Assembly (NCBI GenBank): GCA_964019135.1
Contig: OZ025265.1
Span: forward strand, 27,007,143 to 27,071,142
Length of the DNA stretch: 64,000 nt
Source: Arenicola marina
Lineage: Eukaryota; Annelida; Polychaeta; Arenicolidae
Reading direction: 5' to 3'
The translations under genes were made by a program, and so were the position numbers. Of the stretch, positions 10,646 to 23,082 are shown piece after piece. The notes under the pieces were generated by a model that saw nothing but the letters and a program-made list of their open reading frames with translations, was not told where the DNA came from and ran no database searches. Positions within the stretch are counted from its first letter, which is position 1, and every line of letters begins with the position of its first letter.

Positions 10646-11590
10646 CGAAACGTATCCATGTGCTAAACAATAGCCGCACGAACTGTCCAAATATCACTCT
10701 AATAGTATGAAAACATACGTTGATGCGTGGTTTTCATAACGATGAAACCAATGAGCATGATTTTTGTCTGTAGACGTACATTCGTTGATTAGGGAATCTA
10801 AACAGGTTTGTGCTATCATACTGATTAAACTGCCAAAACGCATTACACTTCAGACTTTCGAAGCACCAGATAGCCTAGTAAATGAATAATGATTACAAAG
10901 GCCATTTATTTGCAACGGACTGAAACGTGAAAATAGGTTATAATATATCGGAAGAACTATACCTGGTTCATCGAACTCTTACGCAAGAAATTTATGAAGA
11001 AAATCAAGGGTTACACCATCCAATGCAACATCACGTACCCCTATGACGGGTTTACACGGTACGATCAGTCCTTCAATAGTCGTAACAACGGTCGATATAT
11101 CCGTCGGCCAACAGTTCACAGGGTCAAACCGCCTACCGACCGATTCAACGATTTTCACTACCACATCTCACGAACATGCCATTAGGGCGTCGCGCGTCAT
11201 AGCGTCATGCATACAAGCCACACATACTTTATCATTGTCATAATGCAAACAATAAAGTCAACGAGATCATCTCAACGCTGACTGGCTAAAATGTTCGACG
11301 CTGATTGGTTGACAATTTTCAAATCCTGAAGTTGATCAAAACTTGAGAACATGCGCTAATCTTACGATGCGTGGAAAACCGGCCCTCCAAAGAGTTAGTC
11401 GAAAACTTGTTTTTTTGTATCGAACTTTACAACGTATTGCATCGTGTGGACAGGGCATAACGTAACATAACGCCAAGCTGTTTAACTATATAGCTCTTTA
11501 GAAAGAAACGGTAGGTTAGGGACAAACAGGCCATCTCTCCTGACATAGGAAGGAGAACACGCTGTAAAAAGTATAGATGTACGAGCGAAT
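10646..11590. other. No recognised gene
   Basis: Short open frames near 10979-11243 on both strands have no family resemblance I can name and no splice context. Two near-identical phrases (CGCTGACTGGCT and CGCTGATTGGTT) lie near 11275-11320. Confidence 0.4.
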
Positions 11591-11591
11591 G

Positions 11592-11745
11592 CTGCTGGTC
11601 AGAGAGAGAGAGAGACATTCTCTGCCCGGATCTGCAATGCTGCCTGGCTGCAGCCATGGGTCAGGGAGGGTGAGAGAGAGATTCTCTGTCCCAATCTCCG
11701 TTGCTGTCTGGTTGCTGCTACTGGTCAGAGAGAGAGAGAGATGTA
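11592..11745 (+). repeat. Short tandem repeat with GAGA blocks
   Basis: Three diverged units of about 65 bp, each with a GAGAGAGAGA block followed by ATTCTCTG and a TGCTG/TGGTCAG segment. Confidence 0.6.
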
Positions 11746-13890
11746 TTTTTTTTATTTTTTTATTTTTTTATTTAAACATCATTTCTTTTCTGAGGTTGAC
11801 CTGAAAGGGATGCCATCGGGCAGGGTCACCTCGAACAAGAACAATAACATATATACACACAGACCTGATGTTACATACAAAGAAACGAAAGAAAGTATAA
11901 TACAATTATTCCAGATATACGCATGTTGCTCCTGACTGGTACACAGCTAATTAAAACCTATTAGATGCTACGATGTAGTCTTGTATAAAACCCAATAATT
12001 TTTCGTTGTCGGTGAAAGACAGATCAGAGGACCCATAGAGCAGTGCATGTTCAAAATTAGATCTAGAGTCAGTTTGGATGGATTCACCTTTACCTGCAGA
12101 GGAACAGATCTACCGCCAAGAAAGGAGGGGGTGGATAGTGTATAGAACAAATAGAGACTGATTAACAGTACTGGCTAAATGGCATATCCCATAAACTTTT
12201 ATATTAATAATAACATAATTGGGATTAAACTTTGTATGTACAACAAAAATACACAACACGCGAAATCCACCGGGGGGAGGGCTGCTGTGCAAAATGGTGA
12301 CCACGGCGTCTACAAATTGTTGACAACCGTGGGTAAGGGGGGTTGATGCAGGGGGACAGAATTCCAAAGAGGGGGTCGCATGTAAACTGCATAGTCTGAA
12401 AGGGGGGGGGCACGTGCCCTATGTGCAACCCCCCCTCCCCCCGGACACGCCCATGCCTCACTCCCGGGTCTGACTTGCAGCGACTAATATGAGATCATAA
12501 ACTAGCCCTAACAGATGGCTCTCAGGACGCGCTGGTACCAGAGACTCCCGAGTGATAGATACCAGCGCTTATCGACAGCCATATATCAGGGCTCTGACGG
12601 CGTCCCAAACACCAACCTGCATGATTCATCATCATAGGCTGCGTATCATTGCGGGAAAGGACACTTGAAGTATCAGTGCATTATTTATTCCTGGCCATAT
12701 ACTATCAAGTCTTCTTCCGAGAAGTTACGCACGGACCGCAATGTTGACCATTACTTAGCATTAACCACAGCGAACTATTTTCTTTTGTTGAAGATATATC
12801 CACTAAATAACTGACCCTAAGTTGGAAATAGCAGCGGAATCTAAGTGGTGTATTATAAAATATTGATAAGTAATGGATTTATATTATGCATCGATACTTA
12901 CGGGTTATCCCCACGTAGGCCTATTTCCAAAAGAAACGGCGTCCAGAGTTATGGGGTTTGGAAGCGGTGGTCCAGTGTCCAGTGTCTAGTGTGGATTTTT
13001 CTAAAGTCTCAGCGTCGATTTTTTTAAATATACCTGTGTCGCGTGGCGCCATTAACCCCCAGACCCCTAGTTTAATATTATCAACTGGGACTTCGTCGCT
13101 CTCAGCGAACGATACCCCCACTTTCGGTTTACTATTTACTATTCGCGTCTTTACGGTAATATATTCTGTAATTTTGGGTATTACCATCCTCTTTTCCCTG
13201 TCAAAATAGTGTATTCTGTCTTGAATTTAAACCCTGAAAGCCTGTGGGCTATCCGGAGGGAAGCAAATTTGTTCACCGGAGCAGAAGTTGGTGGCCGGCT
13301 TTATGTCCCTGCGCGCCTGTTCGCAGTTCGGTAGTCTGTGTGATGTCGACAGCGGTTCGCTGGGACGTCTGCGCGCATTATCAATAAACCGCACAGTTTT
13401 ATGTTGAAATTGTTGTTTCACGGACTCAAAGAAATATAAAACATATGCATCATAATTTTGAGATACTTTTAGTCTCAAATGTAAAAAATCTAAGAAGGCG
13501 CATCTAAGTAGGCTGCTTTAACGGTCAGCACTATTTTAGCTGTGAAAATTGTCGTACGTCACACGAATCTCGGCGCGTCTTTTGCGACCATGAGACACTT
13601 GGATCTAATGTAATGAATATATTATCCATATTCGCTGGTTGGCTTGCGATTAAAATTATGCTTGAGATTTGAACTTCGTAAAATAACCGGAAAAAAATAT
13701 ATTATGATTTATGTCGGCAGAAATAAAACCATTTTACTCTGATCAGTTGGCCGCCATCGCTGCCAATCGCAACAACCGCCGATTACTAATCTAAGTTAGT
13801 TTCTAGTTTATTGTGGGTAGTCATGAATATTCATGAGACATTTTTTTCTGAACTAGAGCCAACCGTCCTTGACCAATCCGCAAAGTTCAA
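11746..13890. other. No recognised gene; low-complexity patches
   Basis: Poly-T/A stretch at 11745-11780, then unique-looking DNA. 12390-12450 is a G-run and C-run patch with CACGTGCCC. An open minus-strand frame at 12921-13187 resembles nothing I can name. Confidence 0.4.
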
Positions 13891-14228
13891 ATTCGTATGT
13901 GTCGTACCGTATGGCGTGCGACCGCGGTCGAGAGTCATAAGGTACACACCCCTGGCTTGGTAAGTTTGCTTGGAAGATGACGTTATGATTTGCGGTAGTT
14001 TTTGCGCCAAGTGACGTAGATGCAAGTTCAGTTCAATTGCTAAATATAGACAGGTGAAATTCGTATGTGTCGTACCGTATGGCGTGCGACCGCGGTCGAC
14101 AGTCATAAGGTACGCTCCCCTGGGTTGGTTAGTTTGCTTAGAAGATGACGTTATGATTTGCGGTAGTTTTCGCGCCAAGTGACGTAGATGAAACTTCCGG
14201 TTCAATTTGCTAAATATAGACAGGTGAA
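13891..14228 (+). repeat. 168-bp direct tandem duplication
   Basis: Two copies start at 13891 and 14059 with ATTCGTATGTGTCGTACCGT. They share the CGCGGTCGA block, GAAGATGACGTTATGATTTG and GCCAAGTGACGTAGATG. Both copies carry TGACGT-type (CRE-like) motifs. A few substitutions show it is not an assembly echo. Confidence 0.9.
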
Positions 14229-15418
14229 GGTTTCATGTAAATATTCACATGATTTGGTATTTTTGAGAAAGGTGGTAACGAGTAGGTGTTCGATGTGTTG
14301 AATTTATAATAGCTGGAGTTTTATTCTGCGATGTTTTGTAACAAGTAAGCAAGCGAAATAGCAGGACTGCCACTCTCATGCACACAACGCATCAGCTCAT
14401 CAAAGGCGTGACAATCTCGTAAAATAGCGAAACACCCTCTTTTGCCGGCCGGTTCTCGGTGCAATGTCCCAGCATTGAAACCTGCCGGCAAAATAGCGTC
14501 GAAACGATTCATGGCAGCCAATCAGCGGCGAGTGCGCGCAAAATAGCCCCACACAATTGATAGCCGGTCACGGTCAATTACTCTATGTGATATCATGGCA
14601 ATAATTCTTTATTCCTTATTTGGGTTGACGCATGGAATATAGCCCCATTGGGGCGAGTTATGTCTGACAGCCCCGCTTCTTGTTGGGGTAGAACCCGACC
14701 CGAGGCAGACATGCTTCACTCCCTGCTTAATCAATGATCTCGCCTTACACTTAGCACTTACTACATCAACAAATTACACACCAACACAACACATAAAAGC
14801 GAAGCAAAGGTTTATTGCGAATTCAAAATAGCGCAACGAAGAGGTTTTTATGAAATCATGGTTGGTAGCGGTTGGGATAGGTGTTGGCGCTTTAAACCAC
14901 CCCTGATAAAGTCAGGTTTCTCATGGTTACGCTAATAGTCTATTTGAAGTGTATTTATTATGGAGCGGAGCGTAGGGTGCATACACTAAAGTCATGGCTG
15001 GTAGCGATCGGAATAGACGCATTAAATCACCCCTGATAACGGCAGGTTTCTCATGTTCCGACCAAAAATCTGAGCAGAGGACGTTCGACAATGAAATAAT
15101 GCCTCTGACACAAGCCAAGGAAGGTCATACGCCAAAATAAAAACTTTAATAAATGTTTGTGTTTAATAAATTGTGTTTAATGATGCGAACCTAAATTCAT
15201 CACTTATAAGATTGTTTATCGACAAATTCATATGTTAACATTATTAGGGCCACTTAGTGTTTTTCGAACTGTTTGAATTGATGGAAGTCAAAGGCATGTA
15301 GCCAACTGTATTCGCATACACAATGCCAAATGCAAACTAAATAATCGTGGTACAACATTGATATAAAAACATGCTGTTGTCCAGGGATGATGTAATGCTG
15401 ATAATCTATGTGAAGTGC
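14229..15418. other. No recognised gene; diverged local repeats
   Basis: A block ending in CACCCCTGATAA..CAGGTTTCTCATG occurs at about 14900 and again at about 15025, and TGAAGTG.ATTTATT..GAGCG occurs at 14945 and 15410. They look like remnants of one dispersed repeat. Confidence 0.4.
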
Positions 15419-15424
15419 ATTTAT
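15419..15424 (-). terminator. Candidate poly(A) signal AATAAA
   Basis: AATAAA on the minus strand lies about 40 bases past the stop of the proposed last exon at 15461-15513. The same motif occurs in the related repeat near 14950, so it is weak evidence by itself. Confidence 0.3.
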
Positions 15425-15460
15425 TGTAGAGCGTAGCGTGGGGCGCATAAAAAACCCAAT

Positions 15461-15513
15461 TTAGTAGCCGCCGTTTCCTAGGAAGATAGGTCTATCCTTC
15501 ACTTCTAAAGGGG
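15461..15513 (-). CDS. Proposed last exon of the Cys-rich gene
   Basis: A good acceptor (TTTTATTTCAG) precedes 53 bases. Read with a phase-1 entry they give PLEVKDRPIFLGNGGY and a stop. The upstream exon at 15716-15858 seems to end in phase 0, which would instead give a stop after two residues, so either an extra exon or another donor is missing from my model. It is tied to that exon by strand and distance (about 200 bases). Confidence 0.35.
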
Positions 15514-15639
15514 CTGAAATAAAACAATGGAAAACTAAAATGGTCTATTAAAATATATGTATTATATCACAGTAGGTACGATATAGAACGTCTGATAATC
15601 ATATGTGAGGTCACGTAGAACTATACATAACATACCCAT

Positions 15640-17240
15640 TAGCATGGAAATGTTTACGGAAAACGAACAGGAAGGGATATCCTAAACCGGTAAAGTATGA
15701 TCGGATAAAACTTACATGTATAGCCCCGTAACGGCAGTGGCGGCATACTTCGTTTTGTCCGAAGTCCAGCAGACACGGGCGGCAGACCCTGAACTGCTGA
15801 CAGGGGCAAGAGTGTGTACTGCCAGTGTCACCACATATGATGCACTGGGCACCGCCAGCTAAAACGAAACAGAAAACGAATTTTCAAGAAAATTGATCAA
15901 GTCATAGACAGGGTTCGGATAGTCCGTTCGACCATCAGGTGTAACGGCAAAAGGCAATTATGCTATATGCAGACGGGTTCTTCAATGACCTAGCTAGGTA
16001 TTCAATCTTCGCCATTGTCACAAGACCGTTGGAATACCAATAGGACGAGGCAATGGTTTCGAGAAATTCAGGCAATAATTGTGCGTGGTGCAGATAGAGG
16101 ATTATAAAATTTGCGCTCTGAATGTCTGATCCGTCTCATTAATAAAGTAATGTGAAGTATTCGAGTTCTTATCTTTGGATCTTTGGTCTGATGCTTGTAC
16201 ATCCACATAGTTTGACCTTGACATTCACTTTATACTTTTGGTTGGGGGTTGTTCAAACCACACACGTAAATAAGATCACAACACACCTGCTGCCACAAAC
16301 GTGAAAAACAAACAACGTTTGCAAAACATCGATCACAAAACACAAACTTTCGTTAGGAACGTAAAGAAATTGCCACAACATGAAACAAACAATTGCAACA
16401 TATGCCAAAATTAAGTAACGAACGAAATATAACTAGAACCAAGAGCTAACAAGGACAATTACCATGGGACATCTTAATGCCGGTGTATCTCCGCTGAAAT
16501 GTATATATACCCATAGCTGAATAAAATATAGGCTTGAGTGGGGGTGTAACGCTTGGCGCTAGATACCGCATTTAATTGGAACGTTGTTGTATAGATTTTT
16601 TTTGTACATAACTTTGTTTTGAGAGGTTCGCCACAGCGAATTCACATATTAATGCATATTCATCTCCGATAGAACAACCAGAAATGTAATTGATCAACAG
16701 CAATGAAAATACAAAAAAAAAATCAGTCATGTGACATAATTGAACAGCCGGGCTAGACTCAGTATGACACCTTAGGAAAATATGTCACGAGAAACGTATA
16801 GGATGTCACAATTAATTCTAGCAAAAGGCTATATTACATTTGAATCTAATTTCCCAAAGCCTTTGAGGCCCCTGAACACAATTACATCACTATGGTGCGG
16901 CTTGCCAGAGCCAGATTTCCATGATAACAGTTCAAAAGTTGTGCCCTATCTTATCCACCAAATGATTAATCTACGCAAAAAGCAGTCAAACTAATGTACG
17001 CGTTTTACCCTGAGTCGAGGATAGTGTGCCAGTAAGTAGTATCACAATGTATCTACAGCAGTAATGATATGATAATACAGAACAACGGAACCTTTTTGTT
17101 AAAATAGATCAAATATTCGCAATAAAAAAGTTAATTTTGTGAACAAATTTTGCTTTTGTCCATATATTGTCGCTTTATAGAAAATTATCATCGGCACCAT
17201 CGGGTACCAAATTATGTGTTCTGTACAAATATATCTTCTT
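15640..17240 (-). repeat. Duplicated segment, copy A
   Basis: This matches 25250-27310 over most of its length, for example AATACCCATTAGCATG, CAAGACCGTTGGAATACCAA and ATAGATCAAATATTCGCAAT. About 610 bases at 16140-16755 are absent from copy B, and B has extra bases at 25800-25900 and 25930-27110. Both copies contain a Cys-rich exon. Confidence 0.85.
15716..15858 (-). CDS. RING-like Cys-rich exon (module 2)
   Basis: Minus-strand exon between a clear acceptor (CGTTTTAG) and a consensus donor (CAT|GTAAGT). The 47 codons are open and rich in Cys: CX2CX8CXCX5CX2CX10CX2C, beginning CIICGDTGS and ending CRHCRYG. Eight cysteines in four pairs suggest a compact zinc-binding fold like a C4C4 RING, but the spacing is shorter than in usual RING fingers and I cannot name a family. 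The exon enters in phase 1, matching the exit phase of the exon at 25331-25429. It lies in an intragenic duplication with that exon. A role in ubiquitin transfer would be a guess. Confidence 0.5.
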
Positions 17241-17242
17241 AA

Positions 17243-18870
17243 AATGGATATTCAATGTTTCCAGATAAAATAAATGTCAAGAAGACTATTATGTCCGCAC
17301 TGAAGAATATCAGTACAATGCTCACCGAAGGTGTCCATAGAAGAATATCAGAGCTGTTGCAATCAATGTACAACCAATTGAGGTCGCGTGTAATAACACC
17401 AGATGCGCTAACTGATTTGTTTGAATGCAATACAGACAAGGTTTCCAACTCAGCCCCTTCCTTTTTAACTTTTGCCTGAACGAATTCATAGAATGTTGCA
17501 GATCGAGTGATTTCCCGGTGATTCAGATAAGCCATAAATACGATAATGTGTGCGTGCTACTATTTGCAGACGATATGGTTGAAGCAGCTGATACTATGGG
17601 TAGATTACAGAATCTTATTGATAAGATTAGCGAGTTCTGTGAAAGATGGGGATTAGCAATTAATCTAAACAAGACGAATGGTTTTCAGGAATGGAGGGAG
17701 AGGGGGGTACAGAAGAGAAATTAAAAATGGTTATTGAAAAGAAAGAGGATAGAGACTGTATCATTTTGTAAGTGCCTAGGGCTGGTCTTTATCCGTAAGC
17801 TAGTCTGGACGTTGGCTCATTAAACCCTCTCCGCACAAGCTGGAAATGCTGTGCATTTTATTAATGTGCAAATAGCAAACATGGTGGGGTAGAACCTAAG
17901 ATCAAATTCGAATTATTTGACAAAATGGTATTGCCGATTTTAACTTATGGAGCAGAGATTTGGGGATATAGGGTGAAGGACGATATAGAGAGTGTTCAAG
18001 TGAAATATTGCAAATGGATATTAAAACTACCTGCATCGACATCGAATGCAGCTGTTATATGGGAGAAGGAACGTACCCAGTCCAAATAACCTGTGTTATG
18101 ATGATGTCAAGTTCTGGAAGAAGCTCATTAATAATGATGATAATTCTCTCCCAAGAGAAACACATATTATGCTATTTGAATTAGATTATAGGGGGGGGGG
18201 CTCACATGGGCCACTGAAGCGCAAATAATATTGTTAGAGTTGGGATTTGAAGAAACCTGGACGCATCAGCAAATATGACACGAGGATCTATTTTTCGAAT
18301 CAACTACGGGTGAACTGATGTACAGAGCACATACAAATTGGCATAAGTCCCTAGAAGCAAATAATCGACTTGACACATATAGAAAGTATAAAAGAACCTT
18401 GACAACAGAACCGCATATATTTTCTATTAAAGAAAGCTATCTATGAAAACTCCTGGCTCAATTTCGATGTTCGGCACATCGACTAAACATGAAGAAAGGC
18501 AGATATTAAAGAATCCCAAGGGAAGAAATACTGTGTATGTATTCTAAAACTAATGGTGAAATATAAAAGAGGAGATACACTTAATCTGCTTTTTTGCCCT
18601 TTGTATAAAGCGTCAAGAAAAAATACCTACCTGATGTCACAGATCAGCGGCACAATTTACGCTGGGAATTTATCTTTTTGATGATGTCAATAGATACCCC
18701 CACCCTATATAACATCGTGCTATTACTCCGCGATGCGTTCAAATTGAGGGAAAAATCTATTTCAAAATGTTACCTTATTTACTTGATGTTTACTTGCATA
18801 TATTTGTATTTTGAGGCTGTGAGCCTACAGTGCACAATAAACTTATTATTAATATTATTAGTACAGGTAC
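17243..18870 (+). mobile_element. LINE fragment, RT to C-terminus, inserted at the edge of copy A
   Basis: The plus strand shows RT motifs in several frames: a GLTDLFxCN-type segment, RQGFQLSPFLFNFCLNEFIE, then LLFADDMVEAA and WGLAINLNKT. Later come LFDKMVLPILTYGAEIWGY, CKWILKLPASTSNAAV and QFRCSAHRLNMKKGRY. These are typical of the RT and post-RT region of APE-type LINEs. There are several frameshifts and stops. It begins just where similarity to copy B ends. The clade is unresolved. Confidence 0.85.
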
Positions 18871-19619
18871 AATTACATAGCGATTGATAAATGAATAAAT
18901 TAAATTTATATAGCACACAAATTAACGAAAACAACAAGCCGTACAATGCAGATTGTCGATTAGGTGTTTTACGTTGCTTTGCTAAGGCAACACGGAGAAG
19001 TGTTCTTTTAAAGAAGCACACAATTTTTTACATTTTGCACTTTAAACACGTATAAATCTGCTAAAATTTTTAATTTTCCATTGAAAGGGAAACCAATTCC
19101 AGCCGTTAGGGCAGTGCCAATGAGAAAATATAGTCTAAAGATCTGTTTCGTAAAACGAAAACAATTATAATTACGAATTCGCAGAGAAAAACTTATTTTA
19201 TTCCTAAAAAAACATATTGTCGCTCATAAGTGCACTTTCGGTGGGCGCAGAATTTAATCGGCCTCCTACCAACCAATCAGGATCAAGCAGACTTCGCGGG
19301 TCACTGCATCACGGGAGCCATGAAGAGGTACGTGTACATGATAAATTCACACGTGGAACGTGCGTATGTGGTTTTGTAAACGAAAAGAAAAAAGGGGCCT
19401 ACCTAATGAAATAATGTAATATGCAGCTTGCTACACCAAGGACTGAGGCAGTGATTAACGTTTAATCGATGATTACTCCTATATCAGTTTAATAAAAAAA
19501 TATGTCCTTCTGGGGATGAACTCCTTTGGTCTCATAGTTTCAATAAAAAAATCACTTATTGCTGCTCTTGGCTTCCGCTTTAACGTAGGGCAGAGCACAC
19601 TTAATATTAACATAATTTT
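18871..19619. other. No recognised gene
   Basis: AT-rich. A CCAAT-containing stretch with ATGAAGAG|GTACGTG near 19260-19330 could be a first exon but has no other support. Confidence 0.3.
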
Positions 19620-19745
19620 GTTAATAATAGGTTTATTTCATTTAAAAAACATGTACATTACATTCGCATTAACAAACTGAGAAGAAGTGGTGCTTATATG
19701 CTCGTGCAGAAAGAAACCCCCCCTCCCTCCCCCCCCCCCCAAAAA
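19620..19745 (-). mobile_element. LINE 3' tail, inverted relative to the tail at 28840-28985
   Basis: On the minus strand it reads GCACGAGCATATAAGCACC, then AATGTAATGTACATGTTTTT and CCTATTATTA, as does the end of the LINE at 27575-28990. It is a very 5'-truncated copy of the same family. Confidence 0.75.
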
Positions 19746-20126
19746 AAATATATATGCATATACAAAATTAAACAGATTTTTTATACAATAATGCCGTATA
19801 AACAACCACTGTTTAATCATTCAGATATTGTTAGGTTAAGAAATGTAAGCAAGTTATAATTACGAGCCCAAATGCTATTTCTCAATTATCAATAGTCTCT
19901 TTTAAAAGCATACTTTTTACCGTTCCCTTGAAAACATGTATAGAGCATAGAAAGTTTAGCCTGATAAGCCACTTATTAAATATACGCGTTCCCATATAAC
20001 TGGCATCTTCATACAATTAGTTGTATATTTCGGCGTTCGGTAGTATACTTTGATAGTACTAAAGATATAAAATAGCTTACAATACTTAATAATATTTATA
20101 TATATTTATATATTTAACCCCTGACA

Positions 20127-20372
20127 CTAGGTTTTCGTAGCGTATTTACAACAGAATAACATTTGTGGAATGTCACGTACCGCGTTGTGAATGGGACACG
20201 GATCTGATTCTCGTATTCGCCATCGTTTTACATTTTTCATACGCGGTAGTAGATTCTGCAACATTTTAAAACTAAACTGCGCAATTTTTAAATCAGGTAC
20301 ATCCTTAACTTTCCTCACATAGAGAACACTGATGTCTACAATAATCATATCACATTGATTTATAACATTCAA
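20127..20372 (-). mobile_element. LINE fragment, zinc-binding RVT C-terminus
   Basis: The minus-strand frame contains FSFKMLQNLLPRMKNVKRW, then RIRESDPCPIHN and DIPQMLFCCKYA. This resembles the zf-RVT segment of L1-like LINEs (short aromatic/Leu block, KWxI, CxxC, ..HLLxxC). Only about 80 codons remain. Confidence 0.6.
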
Positions 20373-21080
20373 CTGTTTTTTTTCCTTTAGATGTTTGATA
20401 ATCTGTTGATAAGAAGTGGTTATAATTTGCTTGAATACCGTCTTCTTTAAAACAATGCAAGCATTTGCCCCCGGCGGGTGGGGGAAGGGGTGGAGGGGTG
20501 GGTACTTAAAACTGTGCTTGGTTTCGTAGGGTTCAGCGGTAAAGCCCCTCGTTTTTCACCGCGCCGGGTTTTACGTTTTAAAATGTCCACTCCATAGGTA
20601 GCGTTTTCACCACAACTATCCGCTCTCTCAGGCATCAAGGCACTCAGGTATTCCCCCCACCAGATTTGTATAATAGTGCCCCTCCCTGCTGCCCCCCAGC
20701 ATTTTCCGCAGTCACATAGCTTATCACCAGATGCCTATAGGGCTTAAGAGTTTTACGAAGTAATGTTATCTCATGATATATATGATTTTGTCTCTTTACG
20801 AATCCATATAAAAGAATTCATTGATTATGCCATTCATAAAACATGTCACCAACCTTATTTATACCGAATTAAATCATAGATTTAAGAACAACTTTTCCAT
20901 TATTACGGCAGACTATATGTTAATATAACAGTTTGCCTTTAAGAGATTTGCTGTATCCATAGGCTTACCGTGGAGATTTAACTTTGCATATGCATACACC
21001 ACTTTTGATAGAACGGAAATAGTTCCCTCTTGTCAAATGATAACTGAATAGTAGCTCCATTGCATGGTATTCCATTTTCT
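20373..21080. other. No recognised gene
   Basis: 20465-20510 is G-rich and 20650-20705 C-rich; the rest is AT-rich with no feature I can support. Confidence 0.4.
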
Positions 21081-21290
21081 CCCAGCGGGCACACGACGTC
21101 GGTATGTAAGTCGTATCGACGTCGTACTTTCGTCGCGACGTCGTACGATCAAATTACAACCATCAGGCGACGTCGGAGATACGACGCCAATCTGACTGTC
21201 AGAGTACGACGTCAATCTGCCTGTCAGAGTACGACGTCAATCTGACTGTCAGAGTACGACGTCACAAAGACGTTGTAATGACGTCAACCT
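21081..21290 (+). repeat. Left terminal array of the ACGTC element
   Basis: After the terminal CCCAGCGGGCAC come many GACGTC and CGTCG palindromes. Four 25-bp units (ACGACGTCAATCTGACTGTC plus AGAGT) start at 21181, 21206, 21231 and 21256. Confidence 0.8.
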
Positions 21291-22083
21291 AAACACAGTC
21301 AAAGTTTTTATTCATAGGATTATTATACACTTCCTGCTAAAGAAGGTTATTAGTTAATTCAATCTGTCATGCACTAGCTTATGGGAAGCATGCAGATGTT
21401 CATAGTTCCCGTGTCGGCCGTTGCATAGTGGCCCCAGTGGTCACCAGACGTCGGGCAGACGTCTCGTATTGGTTGGACTCTGAAAATGTGCGTTTTTAGA
21501 GCGAGTTTCCCGGGGAAAATAATAAACCGAGCGGGCTCGGTCCAAGGAACAAAAAATCCCCTTCCGAGCGGATATTTTCGCGTTCAAACGTTCGAGCCGT
21601 CTTTCGGGGTTAAACGCCCCTTACAAACGTATTTTGGCGGTCAAGTAGTGGTTTACCGTGGACCCCCTCTGACTCCCCCCCCCCTCCCCACCCCAGCCGC
21701 AAACCCAATAATGTACTAAGTCTCCCCACCCCACCCCTTCGAGACAGCAACGTTAAAAAATAAAACACCGGTGAGATTTGCAGCGTGCCACAGCGCGCGA
21801 AGTGAGCAGTGCGCCACCAGGAGGCATATATTGCACTGCCGCCTAGCGGAGATGCGCAGCGGAGATCACACGGCGCATGCGCGAAGTTTTAAAAATATTG
21901 CGGAAAGGCGAGAGGAGTTCTACGGCATGTGTATACGAATAGCTTATATTCACGAATATTTGCTTATGTATATGAATGAAAGGTATGTATTTATAAATAC
22001 TATACTGTATAGCACCTGAAGACACCCAGGTTTGAGCGTGATAAGGACAAAAAGAGCCTTTATAAATTGAATTTTTTTTACAG

Positions 22084-22177
22084 TCCTGTCATCTGGTCCA
22101 TCTCAGTCAGACGCAGGCATCTCAGCCTCAGCCTCAGGGCCATCTGATGATCTGGTCACAGGCGCCGCAGATCACAG
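22084..22177 (+). CDS. Possible exon inside the ACGTC element
   Basis: It lies between a strong acceptor (T-run then ACAG) and a donor CACAG|GTAAAG. It enters in phase 1 and leaves in phase 2, and the frame is open with Ser-rich content (SSGPSQSDAG, ASASGPSDD). Upstream at about 21870 lie an NRF1-like GCGCATGCGC and a CTCF-like CCACCAGGAGGC. The next two proposed exons keep the frame. No family is recognised. Confidence 0.3.
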
Positions 22178-22691
22178 GTAAAGTAAATCAGTGGAGGGTG
22201 GAGGCCGAGGGGGGGGGCTGTGTCAGTCGATCTGCGGCACCTGTGATCTGGTAATATCACTCCTCGCCCCCCCCCCCCCCCACTGGCCTGTGTCAGTTGA
22301 TTTACGTCGCCTATGCAGCCACTGGCACCCTCTACACTACAGTACAGGAACCCCAAGCGCCGGGTGAAATGGCAAACGTTTTAGGGAGTGGGGGGATTGG
22401 CCTGCCTCTCTCTCGATCTGGAGTTTGTGGTTCGATACTGTGTCCCCCTATAGTATAGGCTATACTGCCACTACGGCACTAGCCTGGGGCCATTTTCTTG
22501 AAACCTGGATGCAAGCTAGCTGTTCGCCCCATCGCCAATGGCGAGAGCCAATTGTATGGGCGCATAACTGGCCTATACATGTCGCCACATTGACGAAAAC
22601 AAAAGAAATGGCCTGGTTTTCGATCAACGATCAAAATGCGACTTAGCGAAACTGATTGCCTACTATGTGTCTACGAGTGCCTCAACCTTAG

Positions 22692-22797
22692 CCCTGACCC
22701 TGTTGCATGCCTGCCCCCAATTATTTGGTGGTGTTGGTGTGGCGAGGTTGAAGGCCACATACCGTTCTATTACTCAGGGAAACTTTCAATGGCTCAG
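22692..22797 (+). CDS. Possible second exon inside the ACGTC element
   Basis: Flanked by CAACCTTAG and GGCTCAG|GTAAAA. Entered in phase 2, it reads openly through PDPVACLPPIIWWCWCG and HIPFYYSGKLSMAQ, leaving in phase 0. This fits the exit phase of 22084-22177, although an exon between them is possible. Confidence 0.3.
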
Positions 22798-23046
22798 GTA
22801 AAAATCAGGGAATTGTTTGAGTGTTTCATGTGGGAACCATGTGCCTCGGTATGGTCTTTGTTTTAGGTTATACCATTTATAAAATTATCTTTGGTATTTA
22901 TTTTGCTTCTTATGTGATGTATTAATATAAGTAGTACAAACTTTTGTATGATATCTTTCCAACATATTACCATCCATGTCTTATAATGCTAAACAACACT
23001 GGCAAATAATAATTTACTAAGAAGATAAGTGTATCCTTTGTTACAG

Positions 23047-23082
23047 ATCAAGTCAGGAGAACATTTCCTGGCAAAGATGTAA
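23047..23082 (+). CDS. Possible last exon inside the ACGTC element
   Basis: After TTGTTACAG, phase-0 reading gives IKSGEHFLAKM and a stop. A phase-1 reading also gives a short open end, so the model is weak. The following 800 bases are AT-rich and gene-free. Confidence 0.25.
   Translation: MKSGEHFLAKM

Noticed and set aside
10191-10710. Open frames of 167-168 codons on both strands
   Set aside because: By-product of the 33-bp unit without stops; no unique sequence of note at either end.
12921-13209. Overlapping open frames on both strands
   Set aside because: No splice context, no repeat and no family likeness; neither strand is favoured.
19217-19414. Possible first exon with CCAAT box and GTACGTG donor
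   Set aside because: Single weak donor, no downstream exon and no start context beyond one ATG.
22636-22866. Continuous single-exon gene of 76 codons
   Set aside because: The frame fits better as a spliced exon ending at 22797, and even that is tentative.
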